Source: Marthasterias glacialis
Lineage: Eukaryota > Echinodermata > Asteroidea > Forcipulatida > Asteriidae
Reading direction: 5' to 3'
Assembly (NCBI GenBank): GCA_911728455.2
Contig: OU452225.1
Span: forward strand, 16,776,731 to 16,840,730
DNA length: 64,000 bases
This document shows positions 36,770-48,019 of this stretch, piece after piece; the stretch's first letter is position 1; the number at the start of each line of letters is the position of its first letter. The translations under genes and the position numbers were made by a program. The notes beneath the pieces are model-generated. The model ran no database searches, had not been told where the DNA came from, and worked only from the letters and a program-made list of their open reading frames with translations.

Positions 36770-37260
36770 CCAAGAAGCTAATAACCTGGGTCAAGTTTAA
36801 ATGAAAAGGCTTCGGTGTAGGCTCTTTACTGAGTTATTTAAGAGCATAACATTAAACCCTGGTAATGGACCCAAAATTTGATAAAATGGATTTGATTTTT
36901 TTCTTTCTTTCAAGTGTTTGCCTTGTTTTCAGGCTTCAAAATTAAGCAGGCATCTTCAGTAATGCCATATTGTATGATGATACCTATGACATCTTTCTTT
37001 GCAGAAAACTGTTGTTTACCCCCAATATACAGCTAATATCCTATCTCAAGTTGGATAAAAAGGCATCAGTGAGTAGTGTCTACTGCATAATTTGAGAGCA
37101 TAAATTTGCACGTGAAAATTTAACGCAAATTTTATTAAAACATGCCGGCCTTGCCACCCCTTAAGATGTTCAAATATTTTGACTGACCTCATTTTTAAGT
37201 TCAATTTTATGAATAAAGCGGGCATCCTGACTGACGACATTTCGTATGACTTGCCTATTG
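36770..37260. repeat. Two diverged tandem copies, about 260-bp period
   Basis: AGCTAATAACCTGGGTCAAG...AAAAGGCTTCGGTGTAGG...TTTAAGAGCATAACAT near 36,775-36,850 is matched by AGCTAATATCCTATCTCAAG...AAAAGGCATCAGTGAGTAG...TTTGAGAGCATAAATT near 37,030-37,105. A second matching pair (GCAGGCATCTTCAGTAATGC and GCGGGCATCCTGACTGACG) follows in each copy. A fragment of the same family is visible near 24,990-25,040. Confidence 0.65.
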
Positions 37261-38215
37261 CATACGTTCATAGTAAAAATAACCTGCACACATTTGTAAT
37301 TTTGGGGTAACATTAATGTCATATTTCCCCCACATTGAAATATTAGTTCCCTAGATGCAGCTTCTGATGATTCTCAGACAGCTCACAGAAAAACAGTCAA
37401 TGAAACATTGTTACGATTTTTTGGCACAGTTAAACCACTGCATTTATTTCAACTCTTATTGCCAATTCCAACATGTGTCAAAGGCACTATAAAAGCATTA
37501 ACTTGTATAAATGGTGTTGTTAATTAAAGACAAAACACAGGGCAGGATAGGGTTGGTTGAGAGTCATCGCTATAACTCATGTTTATCGTAAATGCTATTT
37601 TAGTAGATACGACCTTGTTACACAGACATAACGATATATTATTGGTTTGATACACTAGGTTGAGCATGGGAGATCAACCGTGTTGAACAGACTGTACATG
37701 GAACTCAATAACTTCATCTATTTGTAAAATACAATGAATTATCATAAAAAAGTGTATAATACGCATAACAGCTCTATGCAATATGCCAAGTATAATGACA
37801 TTCTTTAGAATCCCTCAACTACATCTAAATAATCACCTGATGCAACCAGAGCATAAGGCCCAAACCATAAAGTGTAGACAGTAAGTATTAAAGACAATTC
37901 ACAATCATCATTGATCAGTATTTCCCCTGGCTGTTGAGCTGAGAGATCCGGTAAGAATTGAAATTGATGCAGCCTGCAAACTGACAAGAATGCAACACTC
38001 ACACAAATGCCTGATGATTCCATCTACACAATCCAAATTGTGACTTGTTGATGCATGTAGGTCAAGGAAAAAGATCATAAATGAAACAATATTAACATTT
38101 TTGCCAATATTATTTCCTTTATGACAAATCTGAGAGAGGTGGTCACTCAAAGGAGATGGGTGGTCACTCAAATGAGCAAGTTGGGCTGCCTCACTCTTGG
38201 AAGTGCAGGCAGTGC
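37261..38215. other. No gene seen
   Basis: AT-rich, with stops in all frames; two short overlapping minus-strand frames near 37.8-38.2 kb lack any recognisable motif. Confidence 0.4.
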
Positions 38216-38219
38216 TTTA

Positions 38220-38520
38220 ACAAGGGTAAAATCATAGGGGCACATGAGGGCATCATTTGTTTTCTAGGGGGCACTTTTGGCCAAAGAAAACTGTTTAATA
38301 AACTAGCCCCTTTTCAGTGTTTTCTGATGTGTTAAAGTAAAACAAAATACATTCTGTGTGTAAATAATTCAAAATAATTCTAAAAACACTGAAACTTCTA
38401 TGTAAAAGCTCATAAAATGCAACATTTTATTCCGCTAATTTTAATCTCAAAAGTCCAGGATTCAAATAGGGGGCACAGACATCAGTTGATGGTGCACATA
38501 TTCCCCCTGCCCCGGTCCGT
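38220..38520. repeat. Dispersed repeat, partner of 23,930-24,265
   Basis: Shares GGGGGCAC segments, AAAACACTGAAACTTC, AAAGCTCATAAAAT and TTTTAATCTCAAAAGTCCAG with the 24-kb copy in the same order. Confidence 0.6.
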
Positions 38521-38549
38521 GCTCCTCCTTAGTAAACTCATTATTTGCA

Positions 38550-38765
38550 GGAGGGAAACACTACTCAATGATTTCAGTTAAATTGTTGATTTCCTAGAGT
38601 CAGGAGACATTTAATGCAATCAAACAGCACAAAGATGACAGTGTATCGTGACTGGCCTCCACTGATTTGAGTCTCAATCTCTCTCAAGGAGCATGTTGCT
38701 CAGACAGCTAACTGCATCAATCTGGAGCTGGGTTATAAAGAATTTACATTATTTCATTATCTACA
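38550..38765. repeat. Duplicated segment, copy 1 (copy 2 at 39,650-39,865)
   Basis: GATTTCCTAGAGTCAGGAG, TTTGAGTCTC, CTCTCTCAAGGAGCATG, AGACAGCTAAC and TCTGGAGCTGGGTTATAAAG occur here and, with modest change, 1.1 kb downstream in the same order. An old direct duplication; no coding sense. Confidence 0.75.
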
Positions 38766-39649
38766 TTGATCAGTTGCAAAAAATCACAGAAACAAAACAA
38801 AGTATAATCTTGAAAAAATGTAATTTCTTTCAAACTACAAGGAAATTCATTGATGAGTAGCATCCCAAAGGATTGGATTTGTTGTTAAGAATCTGCATAA
38901 ATATTTTTGAATAAGCTGTTTTATCTAAGCTTAATGCATTAATGTTAGATTCCATCCACACACTCAATTATGAAGAGGTCGCTAACAAATCGAGTAGACT
39001 CTGACAATAGACAAGATAGAATTCTAGATGAACTGACCAGACACCATCTTGGAAAAATGACCGTGCTTTGGGCAAAATGGGGTCATTTTTAGAGGGCTAT
39101 TGTACAACGAATGCACCAGGGTGGGAGTCAACAACCCCTGGGCCTTGATATTAGACCAATTTTCAACAATCCATAAAAGCAGTGACCTTTGAATGGTGGA
39201 TTTAGAGAGAAAATTGTGGTTTTATTCTTTATTAATGAAGCTCAGCGCAAGGTTTTCTGTCTATTTTGTGTAGTGCATCCAGCTTCAGTCAGTAATATCT
39301 ATGGTTCATGGTTCAGGATTATAAACTATCACTTTTTTTCTTTACAAACAAATAAGGATCTTTTGCAAAAGGCAGGTTGTCAGGCTTGGGAAAAACCTGG
39401 AAGCCTGGTAATTTAAAAATATCCAGATTAGGATCTTTGTGAAACACAGAGTTTCCAAGTTCGGACTTTGAAAGTTTGAAAAAAAAATAAAAATAAAAAA
39501 CCTTAAAGCCTTGTAATTCAAGTGTGCTGTTTCAAAAGAAGGTGGATGAGGATTTTTGAGAAATGCAGGTTTTCTTCTGTTCAGGCTCAGAAAAACCTGA
39601 AAGCCTAGAATGGAGAGAGAGTGGGCCACCCTACTTTGAAACCGGCAGG

Positions 39650-39865
39650 GGGAAAGACTTTTCAATGTTTTCGGTTAGAATCAGCGATTTCCTAGAGTCA
39701 CGAGACGATTAATGTGACGAAGATGAACAAATGTAGCGTGACTGACCTGGACTAATTTGAGTCTCCATATTTTCTGGTTCTCTCAATGAGCATGTCACTC
39801 AAACAGCTAACAACATCCATCTGGAGCTGGGTTATAAAGAATAATGTATACATTATTTCATTATT
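39650..39865. repeat. Duplicated segment, copy 2
   Basis: Counterpart of 38,550-38,765 with GATTTCCTAGAGTCACGAG, AATTTGAGTCTCC, CAATGAGCATGTCACTC, AACAGCTAAC and TCTGGAGCTGGGTTATAAAG. Confidence 0.75.
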
Positions 39866-40475
39866 TGAAATGTAATCATTACCTGAAACTACTGACAATG
39901 ACATTGTGAATTCGAAAAATCTTCCAAACTACAAGTAAACCCTCTCATATGATCCAAAAATATGCAAGTTAAGGATCAATAGCATGGTGTAATTGCTGGA
40001 ATTAAAAATCCAGTAGTTTCAAATTATATTTACAGGTTAAAAAGGTCTGAGACTGAAATCCAACTATTAGGAGGTATGTTGAAAAGATGGCACTTGATGG
40101 GAACAGTATCCTAAATATTTCTCCCTTTTCCAAAATCATATCTGACACAATTGTACACCATATTAACCGGCATCATCCCCAGCGTATTTTAGGTAGGTGT
40201 ACATTAAGTATAAACAATTTTACCATTAGCTGATTGGAAACTGGTTTCACTAGGATTTGAGTTGTTTGGACAATGAGTGAGTTGGTTGGAGTACGAATTG
40301 ACCAAAATGAGCATGAGTTGGTTAAAGCACGGAGGAAGGAATCTCATCCATGTATAGAGTATGAATTGGTTGGAGTACTATGGTGAGTTGACCTGTTTCC
40401 TGCCAGAAGACAAGGCCATGACTGAAAACAAATATGATCAGCCGACTTTTGGAAACTTTGCATCATTGCAATGAT
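39866..40475. other. No gene seen
   Basis: No frame or repeat of note. Confidence 0.4.
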
Positions 40476-40479
40476 GTTA

Positions 40480-40960
40480 TAATTATGGCATTATGCATGC
40501 AATGAAGAGGCAAATTAATGAGAAATGTACTGAAGTTGCTTACCACTTTGATGTTGTGAAAGTTCACTTCCGAATAAGATAGCTCCTCTTTAACTTCTAG
40601 ATTATTCTTGTGAGTGGTCAGACCATACCATACATGTAGTGTAAAAACCACACTTTACTTCTGTATAGATCCCTGCCTACACTGCTGTGCAGTGCTGCTG
40701 AACCTGATGACTGCATGGTCTTGCTTTGGGCCTAAAAAGCATCAGTTTGGAGAACAAAAGATGATCGTGAGTACAGTTAAGGGAAAGTTTTTGTATCTGA
40801 CTACCACTTTTTGGATGTATTACGTCAATGTTTATTATCAAAATTTCCAGATAGGTAAGTATAGAATGTTACCTAAATTACTCATGGAGTTTACGTGGCA
40901 GATCAGATAAAACATTTTAGCCTAATTAAGTGCCTGTTTATTCATCTTTGATTGTTCCTA
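40480..40960. repeat. One-armed relative of the 28-kb palindrome
   Basis: CTTTGGGCCTAAAAAGC, CAGTTTGGAGAACAAAAGATG, TTTGTATCTGACTACCACTT, TTTCCAGATAGGTAAG and AATTAAGTGCCTG match the right arm of the 27,904-28,955 palindrome in order, without its GC-rich 190-bp insert. The left end (TATGGCATTATGCATGC) also resembles sequence near 27,710. This supports a mobile family in the genome. Confidence 0.7.
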
Positions 40961-40964
40961 TGTA

Positions 40965-41405
40965 ATTATAAACTGATTTATTCATTTTGTTAAACACATT
41001 AAAGATGTATGATCCGTGCTCAAGCCAATTTGACCTTGAAAATTAATCGAAATGATGAAATAATTTTTGTAAGATGGCCAAATAAAAATATCAAGCAACA
41101 ATTACAGAGTACTTAATGTCAAAATTATTTTTCAAGCACAAATCACATCAGCACAGATCATCTTTAAAGCATATGCATTGTTCAAGAGGCCAATCAGCAG
41201 CTTGTAATGCTAAACCCTTTAACATTAAGGTACACTTTAATTTCTTCAAATTATAAAAACATTTAGTTGGTGTTTTTATTTTGGAAATATTGCTAGAGGC
41301 ATCAAACCTCTTTCTGTTTTTAGTTTAAATGCTGCTAATTGCCCTTTCGTCAGTTTCATGACTCATCAGTTGAACTTGCATTGAACCGAATTTATGTTTG
41401 ATTGA
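40965..41405. other. No gene seen
   Basis: AT-rich with stops in all frames; nothing recognised. Confidence 0.4.
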
Positions 41406-41409
41406 TTTT

Positions 41410-41880
41410 TAAAAAGGCAAAAAAGTGCATGAGTAAAGAGTGACCACCACAAAATTTATTACCAAAGCATAACATTTAACAAATAACAATAACAAATAAA
41501 ATTACATAAAAAAGGCAAACAAATTGCATGCAAAGAGTGACCCCCTTGAACAATTATAACCAGAGTATAAGATTTAAAAAAGGCAGCATATACAGAACAA
41601 TAAAAGATATTGAAAAAAAGCAAAAACACTTGAATGTGTAGCTGACCCCCTCAAACAATTACCAAAGTAAAACATTCAAAAATAAATAACACACAAAACA
41701 AATAACATTTAAAAAGGCAAGAACATTGCGAGTTGAGTGACCCCCTTGAAAAATGATTACTGAAATATAACATTAAAAATGAACTAAATAACATGTACAG
41801 AACAATTAAGTAACATCCAAAAAGGCAAGAAATATGTAAGTATAAAGACTGACCCCCTTAACAAATTATTTACAGCTATA
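41410..41880. repeat. Degenerate tandem repeat, about 100-110 bp, near five copies
   Basis: Each copy has an AAAAAGGCAA start, GAGTGACCCCCTTGAACAA, then ATTACCAAAGTATAACATT and an A-rich TAAATAACA tail. The GTGACC landmark recurs near 41,439, 41,537, 41,645, 41,740 and 41,850. The copies are well diverged. Confidence 0.75.
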
Positions 41881-42077
41881 TTTACGGAATAAATAACCCA
41901 ACAGTAACCTAAAAGCGCAAGGTATTCGTTTCATAAGAAATACAAAACTTAATTATTTAATAATAAAAAAGTGATTAAAATATCATAACATTGATGACTT
42001 ACACTGTACTAATCGACTTCTGCACAGCTCCTCCACTCATCTGAAACAGAAAGGAAGCGAAAAAGCCTAAGTACACT

Positions 42078-42201
42078 TCAAGCAAAAGAATATGGCAGAC
42101 TTATCTGAGAAAAGTATGGAGGGCAAAGTGTGACAGGTTTGTGAAACCGTTCCTTGCACTGCTGACACTGCACCATTCTGTCATCCAGTCCTTCTGATTG
42201 C
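42078..42201 (-). pseudogene. PHD-finger-like fragment downstream of integrase
   Basis: After an acceptor-like CTTTTTCTTTTGCAG the minus strand reads QSEGLDDRMVQCQQCKERFH and then KPVTLC. The CxxC(K)ERFH spacing and the preceding acidic/Met segment match the middle of a PHD zinc finger. Such fingers follow the integrase in some Ty3/gypsy-derived proteins. The upstream cysteine pair is missing, so this is a remnant. Confidence 0.45.
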
Positions 42202-42299
42202 CTGCAAAAGAAAAAGATGTCAAGTACTGATATCTGCTTTACACCTTCACTTGCAGCTTGCTTAGCCTGGGAATTAACAAAGGCAAAAATTGAAGGCAT

Positions 42300-42694
42300 C
42301 ATGGAAACTATTGTTCGTGAAGTAAAGTCTGAAGCAAACGCTACCTCCAGTCATTTGCTGTAGAAGTCAATGGCAACTATAGTGAACCGTGTTCAAAGGG
42401 GCCAGTTATGTCAATCACAATCTTTTGCCATGGCCCTTCTGGAAGTGGTATGGGCTGTAATGGAGTGTTCTGGTTGCGTGCAGTTTTATCACTTGTTTAC
42501 CATGCGTAACAGCTGCAAGTGACATTCTCTACCATACGGTCCATGCAAGGCCACCATATACAGCATTCACAGAGTCCTTGCTTACATTGTACAGTGCCTT
42601 GATGTGCTTCATGAGCGAGGGGAATTAGATTGCATTTCAGGGTCTCAGGTAACACAAACTGGAATTCAAACTGTGTAATTATTAGTTGTAGCAA
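42300..42694 (-). pseudogene. Ty3/gypsy integrase fragment: H2C2 zinc domain and start of core
   Basis: The minus-strand piece at 42,694-42,497 has HEAHQGTVQCKQGL, then WWPCMDRMVENVTCSC, the HHCC zinc-binding domain of retroelement integrases. After frame changes it continues with PIPLPEGPWQKIVIDITGPF near 42,450-42,400 and VAIDFYSK near 42,365, where the first catalytic Asp of the DDE core is expected, then LEVAFASDFTSRTIVS. Several frameshifts and an in-frame stop make it non-functional. Confidence 0.85.
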
Positions 42695-42717
42695 ATGAGC
42701 AGCCCAGTGAGCAATTC

Positions 42718-42921
42718 TTATAGTGAATTTATTACCTTAATATAGTTCTCCCAATCGTCCTGCTTGTCATTTACCAACTTGGCAATGGAGGCCTTGAGTG
42801 TCTGATTCAACCACTCATCAAGGCCATTTGTCTGGGGTGGTGTGCAGCTGAACTCACATGATGGCAGATACCCCCTCCTGGTACAACTCCTCAGACAGCT
42901 TTGGAAAAGAACAAAAATCAT
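42718..42921 (-). pseudogene. Ty3/gypsy integrase fragment: end of catalytic core
   Basis: The frame contains QTNGLDEWLNQTLK, the conserved segment around the third catalytic residue (Glu) of the integrase core, then LVNDKQDDWENYIKV. In an intact element this segment lies after the zinc domain and first Asp; here it lies before them on the minus strand. The locus is therefore rearranged or holds pieces of two insertions. Remnant only. Confidence 0.85.
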
Positions 42922-43104
42922 AGGTTAAGACTTATAGATGAAATTGTAAAAAGAGGCTGGGTTTTTTCCAACCTAAGCAGTCTTTTGGTGCACCATGCCT
43001 GTATCGAGTGATTTTACACATTAAAATGATGATAGAGAAGCCTGCTATCACCTTGGTATATTGAAGACTGCTGGGATGTGTTGTTTGAAGGAGATATTAC
43101 TTGG

Positions 43105-43900
43105 CTTATTAAAGGTGCACTTCTGCAACCTTTGGTGATGTGCTGTCCCTCCTCTCCACATCTATGGCAAATGGAAAATTGATGGCTAGAAGGGAAACTG
43201 ATGTTTTCTCGATTGTTTAGATGGGCGTGTTGCTTAAAAATCTGCTCAACCTTCTAAGCTACAAGTATTTGGTTGACAGTAGCGAGAAGGATTCACACAC
43301 ATTGTGGTCAGTGTTCTGCTTGGAGATCTGGGCCATGTGCTGGTTTGGGTCAAGGGCTTTCATATCAGGTAACAAGGATGAGTTTTGCTGGTTGTTGGTG
43401 GACTGATCTGCTGTGACTGCTTGGTTTGGAGCTTGGTTCCAGTCTTTGCAAAAACTGCCATTCGAGACTGGCATTCCACTTGATAAAGTTCAATCTGAAG
43501 TTGCCTGAAAGTCAACTCCCTTGGTTTCATGGGTGCAATTGTCTGGGTGACCTTCTCATCTTTAACACCTCTCATAAATTGCTATTTGAGCATGCTGTTT
43601 CTGTTTGGAAAAGGAGTTCTCAGTAAAGCTTGAAGTTCTACAGCAAAGATGGTTGGTACTTCATTGGGAAGTCTCTTGCGAACATAAAAACTAGCCAGTG
43701 GATCAACAGACAGGTATATGTCTCCAGACTGTGCATTATGTTCTGCAAAAGCCTGGCTTGGAGTTTGATTCACTGGATGGAGATTGAAAACAAGTTTTCT
43801 TGCAGCAACACCAACATAGCGTACAACAGTAGAAATTGGAGTTCTGTGGGCAAGGATGTGGTTTCGATTAGATACTCCAAGTCTCGAACCCAATATTTAA
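43105..43900 (-). pseudogene. Ty3/gypsy gag remnant with zinc knuckle
   Basis: Minus-strand frames near 43,893-43,360 read like a capsid region (FPNRNSMLKQQFMRGVKD, then MKPRELTFRQLQIELYQVE). Further on, at about 43,171-43,112, comes ICHRCGEEGQHITKGC, a CCHC zinc knuckle with one extra residue between the second Cys and the His. Frame changes separate the segments. Position and strand fit the integrase remnants downstream; protease and reverse transcriptase are absent between them. Confidence 0.65.
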
Positions 43901-43904
43901 TGGC

Positions 43905-45880
43905 GATGGTTGAATCTTGCAGTGGGAATGCCGAATGGGAGTTGACCAGGGTAAATGCAAATCTGCTGCTGATTGTCAGGATGTGTTTTGGGATTGCCTT
44001 CTAGTTGTGAAAGCATGTGATCAGTGGTCTCTTGCATGTTGCCAAGATCTCTTTGGAAGGGAGAGGTAGCTTGAGGGATGCATCTTGCTTTACGCTGAGC
44101 GGATTGAGGAAAGTTTAAGTGAGTTTGACGAGATGATCTGTGACCATTTGCTGCGATGGATGATGGGAAGAGTTTTTGTCAGACAAGTGACCTCCTGAAG
44201 TAGCCATTTTGCTTTGAAGCAGACAATCTGGGCTTGCAAAGAACACAGTCCAAAGAGGGATACAAAGAGAACTGATATGCAGGAGAACAAAATGCACAAA
44301 AAAGCAACAATGATGAAAAGGAATACTCCGCAAATTTAAATAAAACAAGACAACGATACCAAAAAGGTAAGTACAATGCAAATATGCATCTCAATCATTG
44401 GTATAAACAAAAATTAAAAAGGAGAGCAAAAGTATATCAACAATCAAAGAAAAGTACAAGTGTCAATCAGAATAAAAGCTACAGTAACTTACAGAGCATC
44501 TTGTATTAGCTGTGTGCAGTCTTGATCTATCTGGATGAAGTACAAACTGCTGGTGTGATCTATGTTATCGTAGCTTTGATTTTGTGAGAGTCCGTGAACA
44601 AACATATATCTCAGTTCCGAGGAACTGAAAGTCCTTTGTCCGAGCCGATACAATTTTTGTTCCACCAGAAGAAAAAATATTGTTCACAACAATTTTAGTC
44701 CGAGGTTGATGATGATGGTGGAAATGTTCAACAGTTCTGCCAGAGGATGGATGAACGAGACAAAATTCGGCCGATGGGGGCTCAGGGCTCATTGTGGGTA
44801 CTGGATCGAGGGTCAGTCACATGTCAGCCATTGTGTTTGTCAGTCTGGGAACTAGGCAGTCCAAACAAGCCCAGCATTAGGTGGATGCTACTGGACAATC
44901 AGGAGCTCAATCAAGGCTTCAGGCCCAAGTCACTGTTGCATTAAACAGGGGTGGAACATCTGGGTGAGATCTAGCACCTTCTGGCAAATTTCTGTTTCTT
45001 TAGCTGGTACATTTTCTTCCAATCTGTTGGTTGAAGATAGCAAACAGAAACACGTCGTGAGGGTCTTTAACACAGAACAGAATAAGCCAACATGGGAAGC
45101 TGCCAGAGGGCAATAGCCATGCAATTTAAATAATAAACAGAAAAATACCTAATTTACAAACAAATTAGGTAGGGGTACGCATTGCACTCGTCACATATAT
45201 TATGTAACAACTCTTGAAAAAAGTTTGGAATTATCTCACAAGATAAAAAGAAAAGAAAAACGTGGACGGAAGTTTTCATGATTTCCAAGTTTATTTTTTC
45301 CCCCAAATGTTTTCAACAAAATTCCTAACCAGTGACTACAGATGCATTTTAACTGTAGTTTCAAACATTAGTATAAATGTGTGGTTTAAAAAAAAATATA
45401 ATCTCAATGGAAAATGCAGACTGTACACATAAATTCTTTGGCATCATACCTTCTAATCTGAAGCTGCTTGCAAATCTTGTAACACTTTGTTGATGGTAAC
45501 CACTCATTCCAACAGGGTAACCTCCTTCTGGAAGGAGCTGAAAAACATACTCCAACAAATGGTTACATTTGTTTTGTTAATGGGGTTGCCGTTCACACAG
45601 TATTGGTTTAGCAGTAATTGTGAATAACTGTAGTCTCGTTTCAAACTGCTCGTTTCAAATAAATTAAAATGAGGTCAAGGTCTCATCAATCTGTGTGTAT
45701 TCTGACAGATAGGTTTACAATTAAACATAATCACTGGTATACATCCTCTGAACCACTCATGTCCCTCAGCTTCAAGTCTGCTTAGTGACTGTAACCTGAG
45801 GAAGAAAGAGACAAGGATCATGTTAATAAAAAAGACAGGATAACTGTGTATTTACAAGTGGTGTCAGAAGTGGGACAATT
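43905..45880. other. No recognised gene; one unknown minus-strand frame
   Basis: A frame at 44,565-44,792 on the minus strand (starting SPEPPSAEFCLVHPSSG, containing TKIVVNNIFSSGGTKIVSA) reads protein-like but matches nothing I know; it may be the N-terminal part of the decayed retroelement. An acceptor/donor-bounded stretch at about 45,449-45,537 (TTTTTCAG|CTCC to GAAG|GTATG) is open but unidentified. Confidence 0.3.
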
Positions 45881-45887
45881 ATAATGT

Positions 45888-46650
45888 TTATCGGACGATA
45901 GGAGACAGAACTGAATCAAGATAGCACGAAATAAGTTCAGTAGGACAGGCCCAAGCCAACATGATGGGGCAAGTGGGATTGTTAGGTTTGTGGATCTTGG
46001 GGACAGGGTACAAACGAGCAGTACACGGTGCAGAAACTTTGAGTTTCTGAGCATTGCTAGGCAGTGAACCATGTCTTATAAACTTAATCACAGTTTTGGC
46101 GGCTTCTTTCTAGTGCTCAGATGTAAAATCTCGCTCTACTTCTCTGTAAGACGACCCATCACACAATTGAAGCTCAGCTTCTTTGATGTAAAGATCTCAT
46201 CACCAGACCACGGTAGCTCCAACTTTGTCCACTCTCTTAAAGACAATAGAAGGGTTCTAATACCAAGGGACTGGAAGGCATTGCAATTATCCTTAGTGAT
46301 ATTAGAGAAAGCAGGCTAACTGAAATCAAGATGGTTAATCTCTTACTGGGAACTGTCGATAACGAAGTCCGACATTCTGTTAAGTTCAGGGTTAGGGCAC
46401 CACCTAGACTTCTTTGGGCAAAGCTTGTCAAATGGATCAACAGGTAGAAAATCAGCTGGCCGAGTCGAAATGTCAGAATAAGACACAGGTGAGGATGTAG
46501 TGCTATGTGGCTGGGAAACAACAGACTGAGAAACAGGCGAGGATGTAGAGCTCTGAGTAAGTGAATCATCCTTATGGAAGAATTGTTTGAAGCATAACTG
46601 ACGGAAGAATTCATCAACATCTCTATTCAGTGAAAACTCATCCACACATC
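45888..46650 (-). pseudogene. Penelope-like element reverse transcriptase remnant
   Basis: In minus-strand order: an N-terminal frame (46,645-46,343) with FFRQLCFKQFF and KKSRWCPNPELN; then at about 46,250-46,113 a segment with GATVVW, two stops and DLYIKEAELQLCDGSSYREV; then at 46,091-45,888 YPVPKIHKPNNP, then CPTELISCYLDSVLSPIV. Together these are the start of the reverse transcriptase typical of Penelope-like elements. Stops and frameshifts are present, and the YADD-bearing palm and GIY-YIG endonuclease are missing. Confidence 0.82.
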
Positions 46651-46805
46651 AAACAGTAGGCACGAATTTTAGGCCAAGTTGAAGAACATCACACTCTGCA
46701 TTAGAAAGTGGACTCATCACTATCACTTTTCTGGCAAAAAAATAAAAAATAAGTGGAAGTTACGTTCAAAAAGTTAAAAAAATCACAAAAAAGTTCAATT
46801 GTGTT

Positions 46806-46997
46806 CTACTTCTCTGTAAGATGTCCCATTAGACAACTGACGTTCAGCTTCTTTGATGTTAAGATCACATCACCAAACTTCGTTAGCTCCACCTTTGTCC
46901 GCTCTCTTAATGATAACAGAAGGGTTTTTTCGAAGGGACTGGAGTGCATTGCAATTATCCTTGGTGATATAAGAGAAAGCAGGCTTACTGAAATCAA
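46806..46997 (-). pseudogene. Second partial Penelope-like RT copy, tandem with the first
   Basis: The minus strand reads ITKDNCNALQSL, then PSVIIKRADKGGANEVW, a stop, then LNIKEAERQLSNGTSYREVE. This is the same segment as at 46,320-46,113 in the neighbouring copy, with about 80 percent similarity by eye. Partial head-to-tail copies are a known trait of Penelope-like elements. Confidence 0.8.
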
Positions 46998-46999
46998 GA

Positions 47000-47850
47000 T
47001 GGTTAACTTCTTGTCAGCAACTCAATCAGGTTTAGTGGAAAATGAATGTCTGATTAAGGAAGATAAACATGGTGTATCATCATTCATAACATTGTGAGAA
47101 TGTGGAAAATTCAGGCAAGCATTTTTGAAATTCGGTGGATTTTTTTAAAGGTGTTCTCTTGTTTTCATGCAAACCATGAGCAAATGAACTGGACTCAAAC
47201 AAAATTCACAATACCTGAAACTGGCTGCACTGCCTGAAGTTCATAAAAGTTTGTTCAACTAAGAAAGAAACTTGTTTTTGATGGAAAACAAAATGTTCCT
47301 CAATCACATACTCAAACAAAGAGAAACTACTCCAAGGCCCCCAGTGTGCAGGCTGATTGCAAAGTGATCTGTTGGATTCACCTTACACTCACAATAACTT
47401 CACATCAAATACAAATACACTTGAAACTTTTAGCTCATTTTATAACATTTCTGAAGAAGTAATTCATATGTAACACACTTGTCAAAGATGTAATAGAGCT
47501 TTGGTAATGATGAAAATAAACGTTGACCAGTTTCAGTCTGAAAGCTTGCCGTTTTAAAAGGTGGTAATTGTACCAATCCCCTGTGAACTATTTCCATCTG
47601 CAATGCCGTAATCTCTGAGAAAATTGTATCTCAGCACTGCTAAAAATGCAACAGCTGATTTTGATTGCAACAATCAACATCAACAACATTGCAATGTGCA
47701 CTAAATTATATGATAGGAATGTCCATACTGTTCCGAAAAACCAATGCTGTATTAGACCTTTAAAAATATCTGTTAATTAACATTTGTCTATGAAGCACAC
47801 CATCATGAATGGGTCCTTCATATGGAAGATTGTCATCATCATCTTCCACT
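47000..47850. other. No gene seen
   Basis: Stops in all frames; nothing recognised. Confidence 0.4.
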
Positions 47851-47854
47851 TCAC

Positions 47855-48014
47855 CTACAAAATGTAACCTACAAAATGTTCCTGAAATTCCTTAGACAAA
47901 TTGAAAAGCACACAACACGATTTGATAACCTGGCAGGCCTTCTGTGGTGCTACTCTCAGACCTAGTGAAAGGCATGGAAATTGCTCAATTCTGGCTGGTG
48001 TCCTCCTGTGCGAC
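47855..48014 (-). pseudogene. HARBI1-like nuclease, C-terminal exon
   Basis: Begins after the acceptor TTACATTTTTACAG and joins in frame to the exon at 48,905-49,006. It reads RSHRRTPARIEQ then FPCLSLGLRVAPQKACQVI and KSCCVLFNL. HARBI1 proteins have a conserved TFG segment after the catalytic Glu of the RxxxE helix; here it is missing (IEQ runs straight into FPCL), so about eight residues are deleted. A stop follows at the end. Confidence 0.8.
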
Positions 48015-48019
48015 CTGTA

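Noticed and set aside
46806-47097. Plus-strand frame of 114 codons at 46,753-47,097
   Set aside because: It is antisense to the Penelope-like reverse transcriptase segment, whose motifs are clear on the minus strand.
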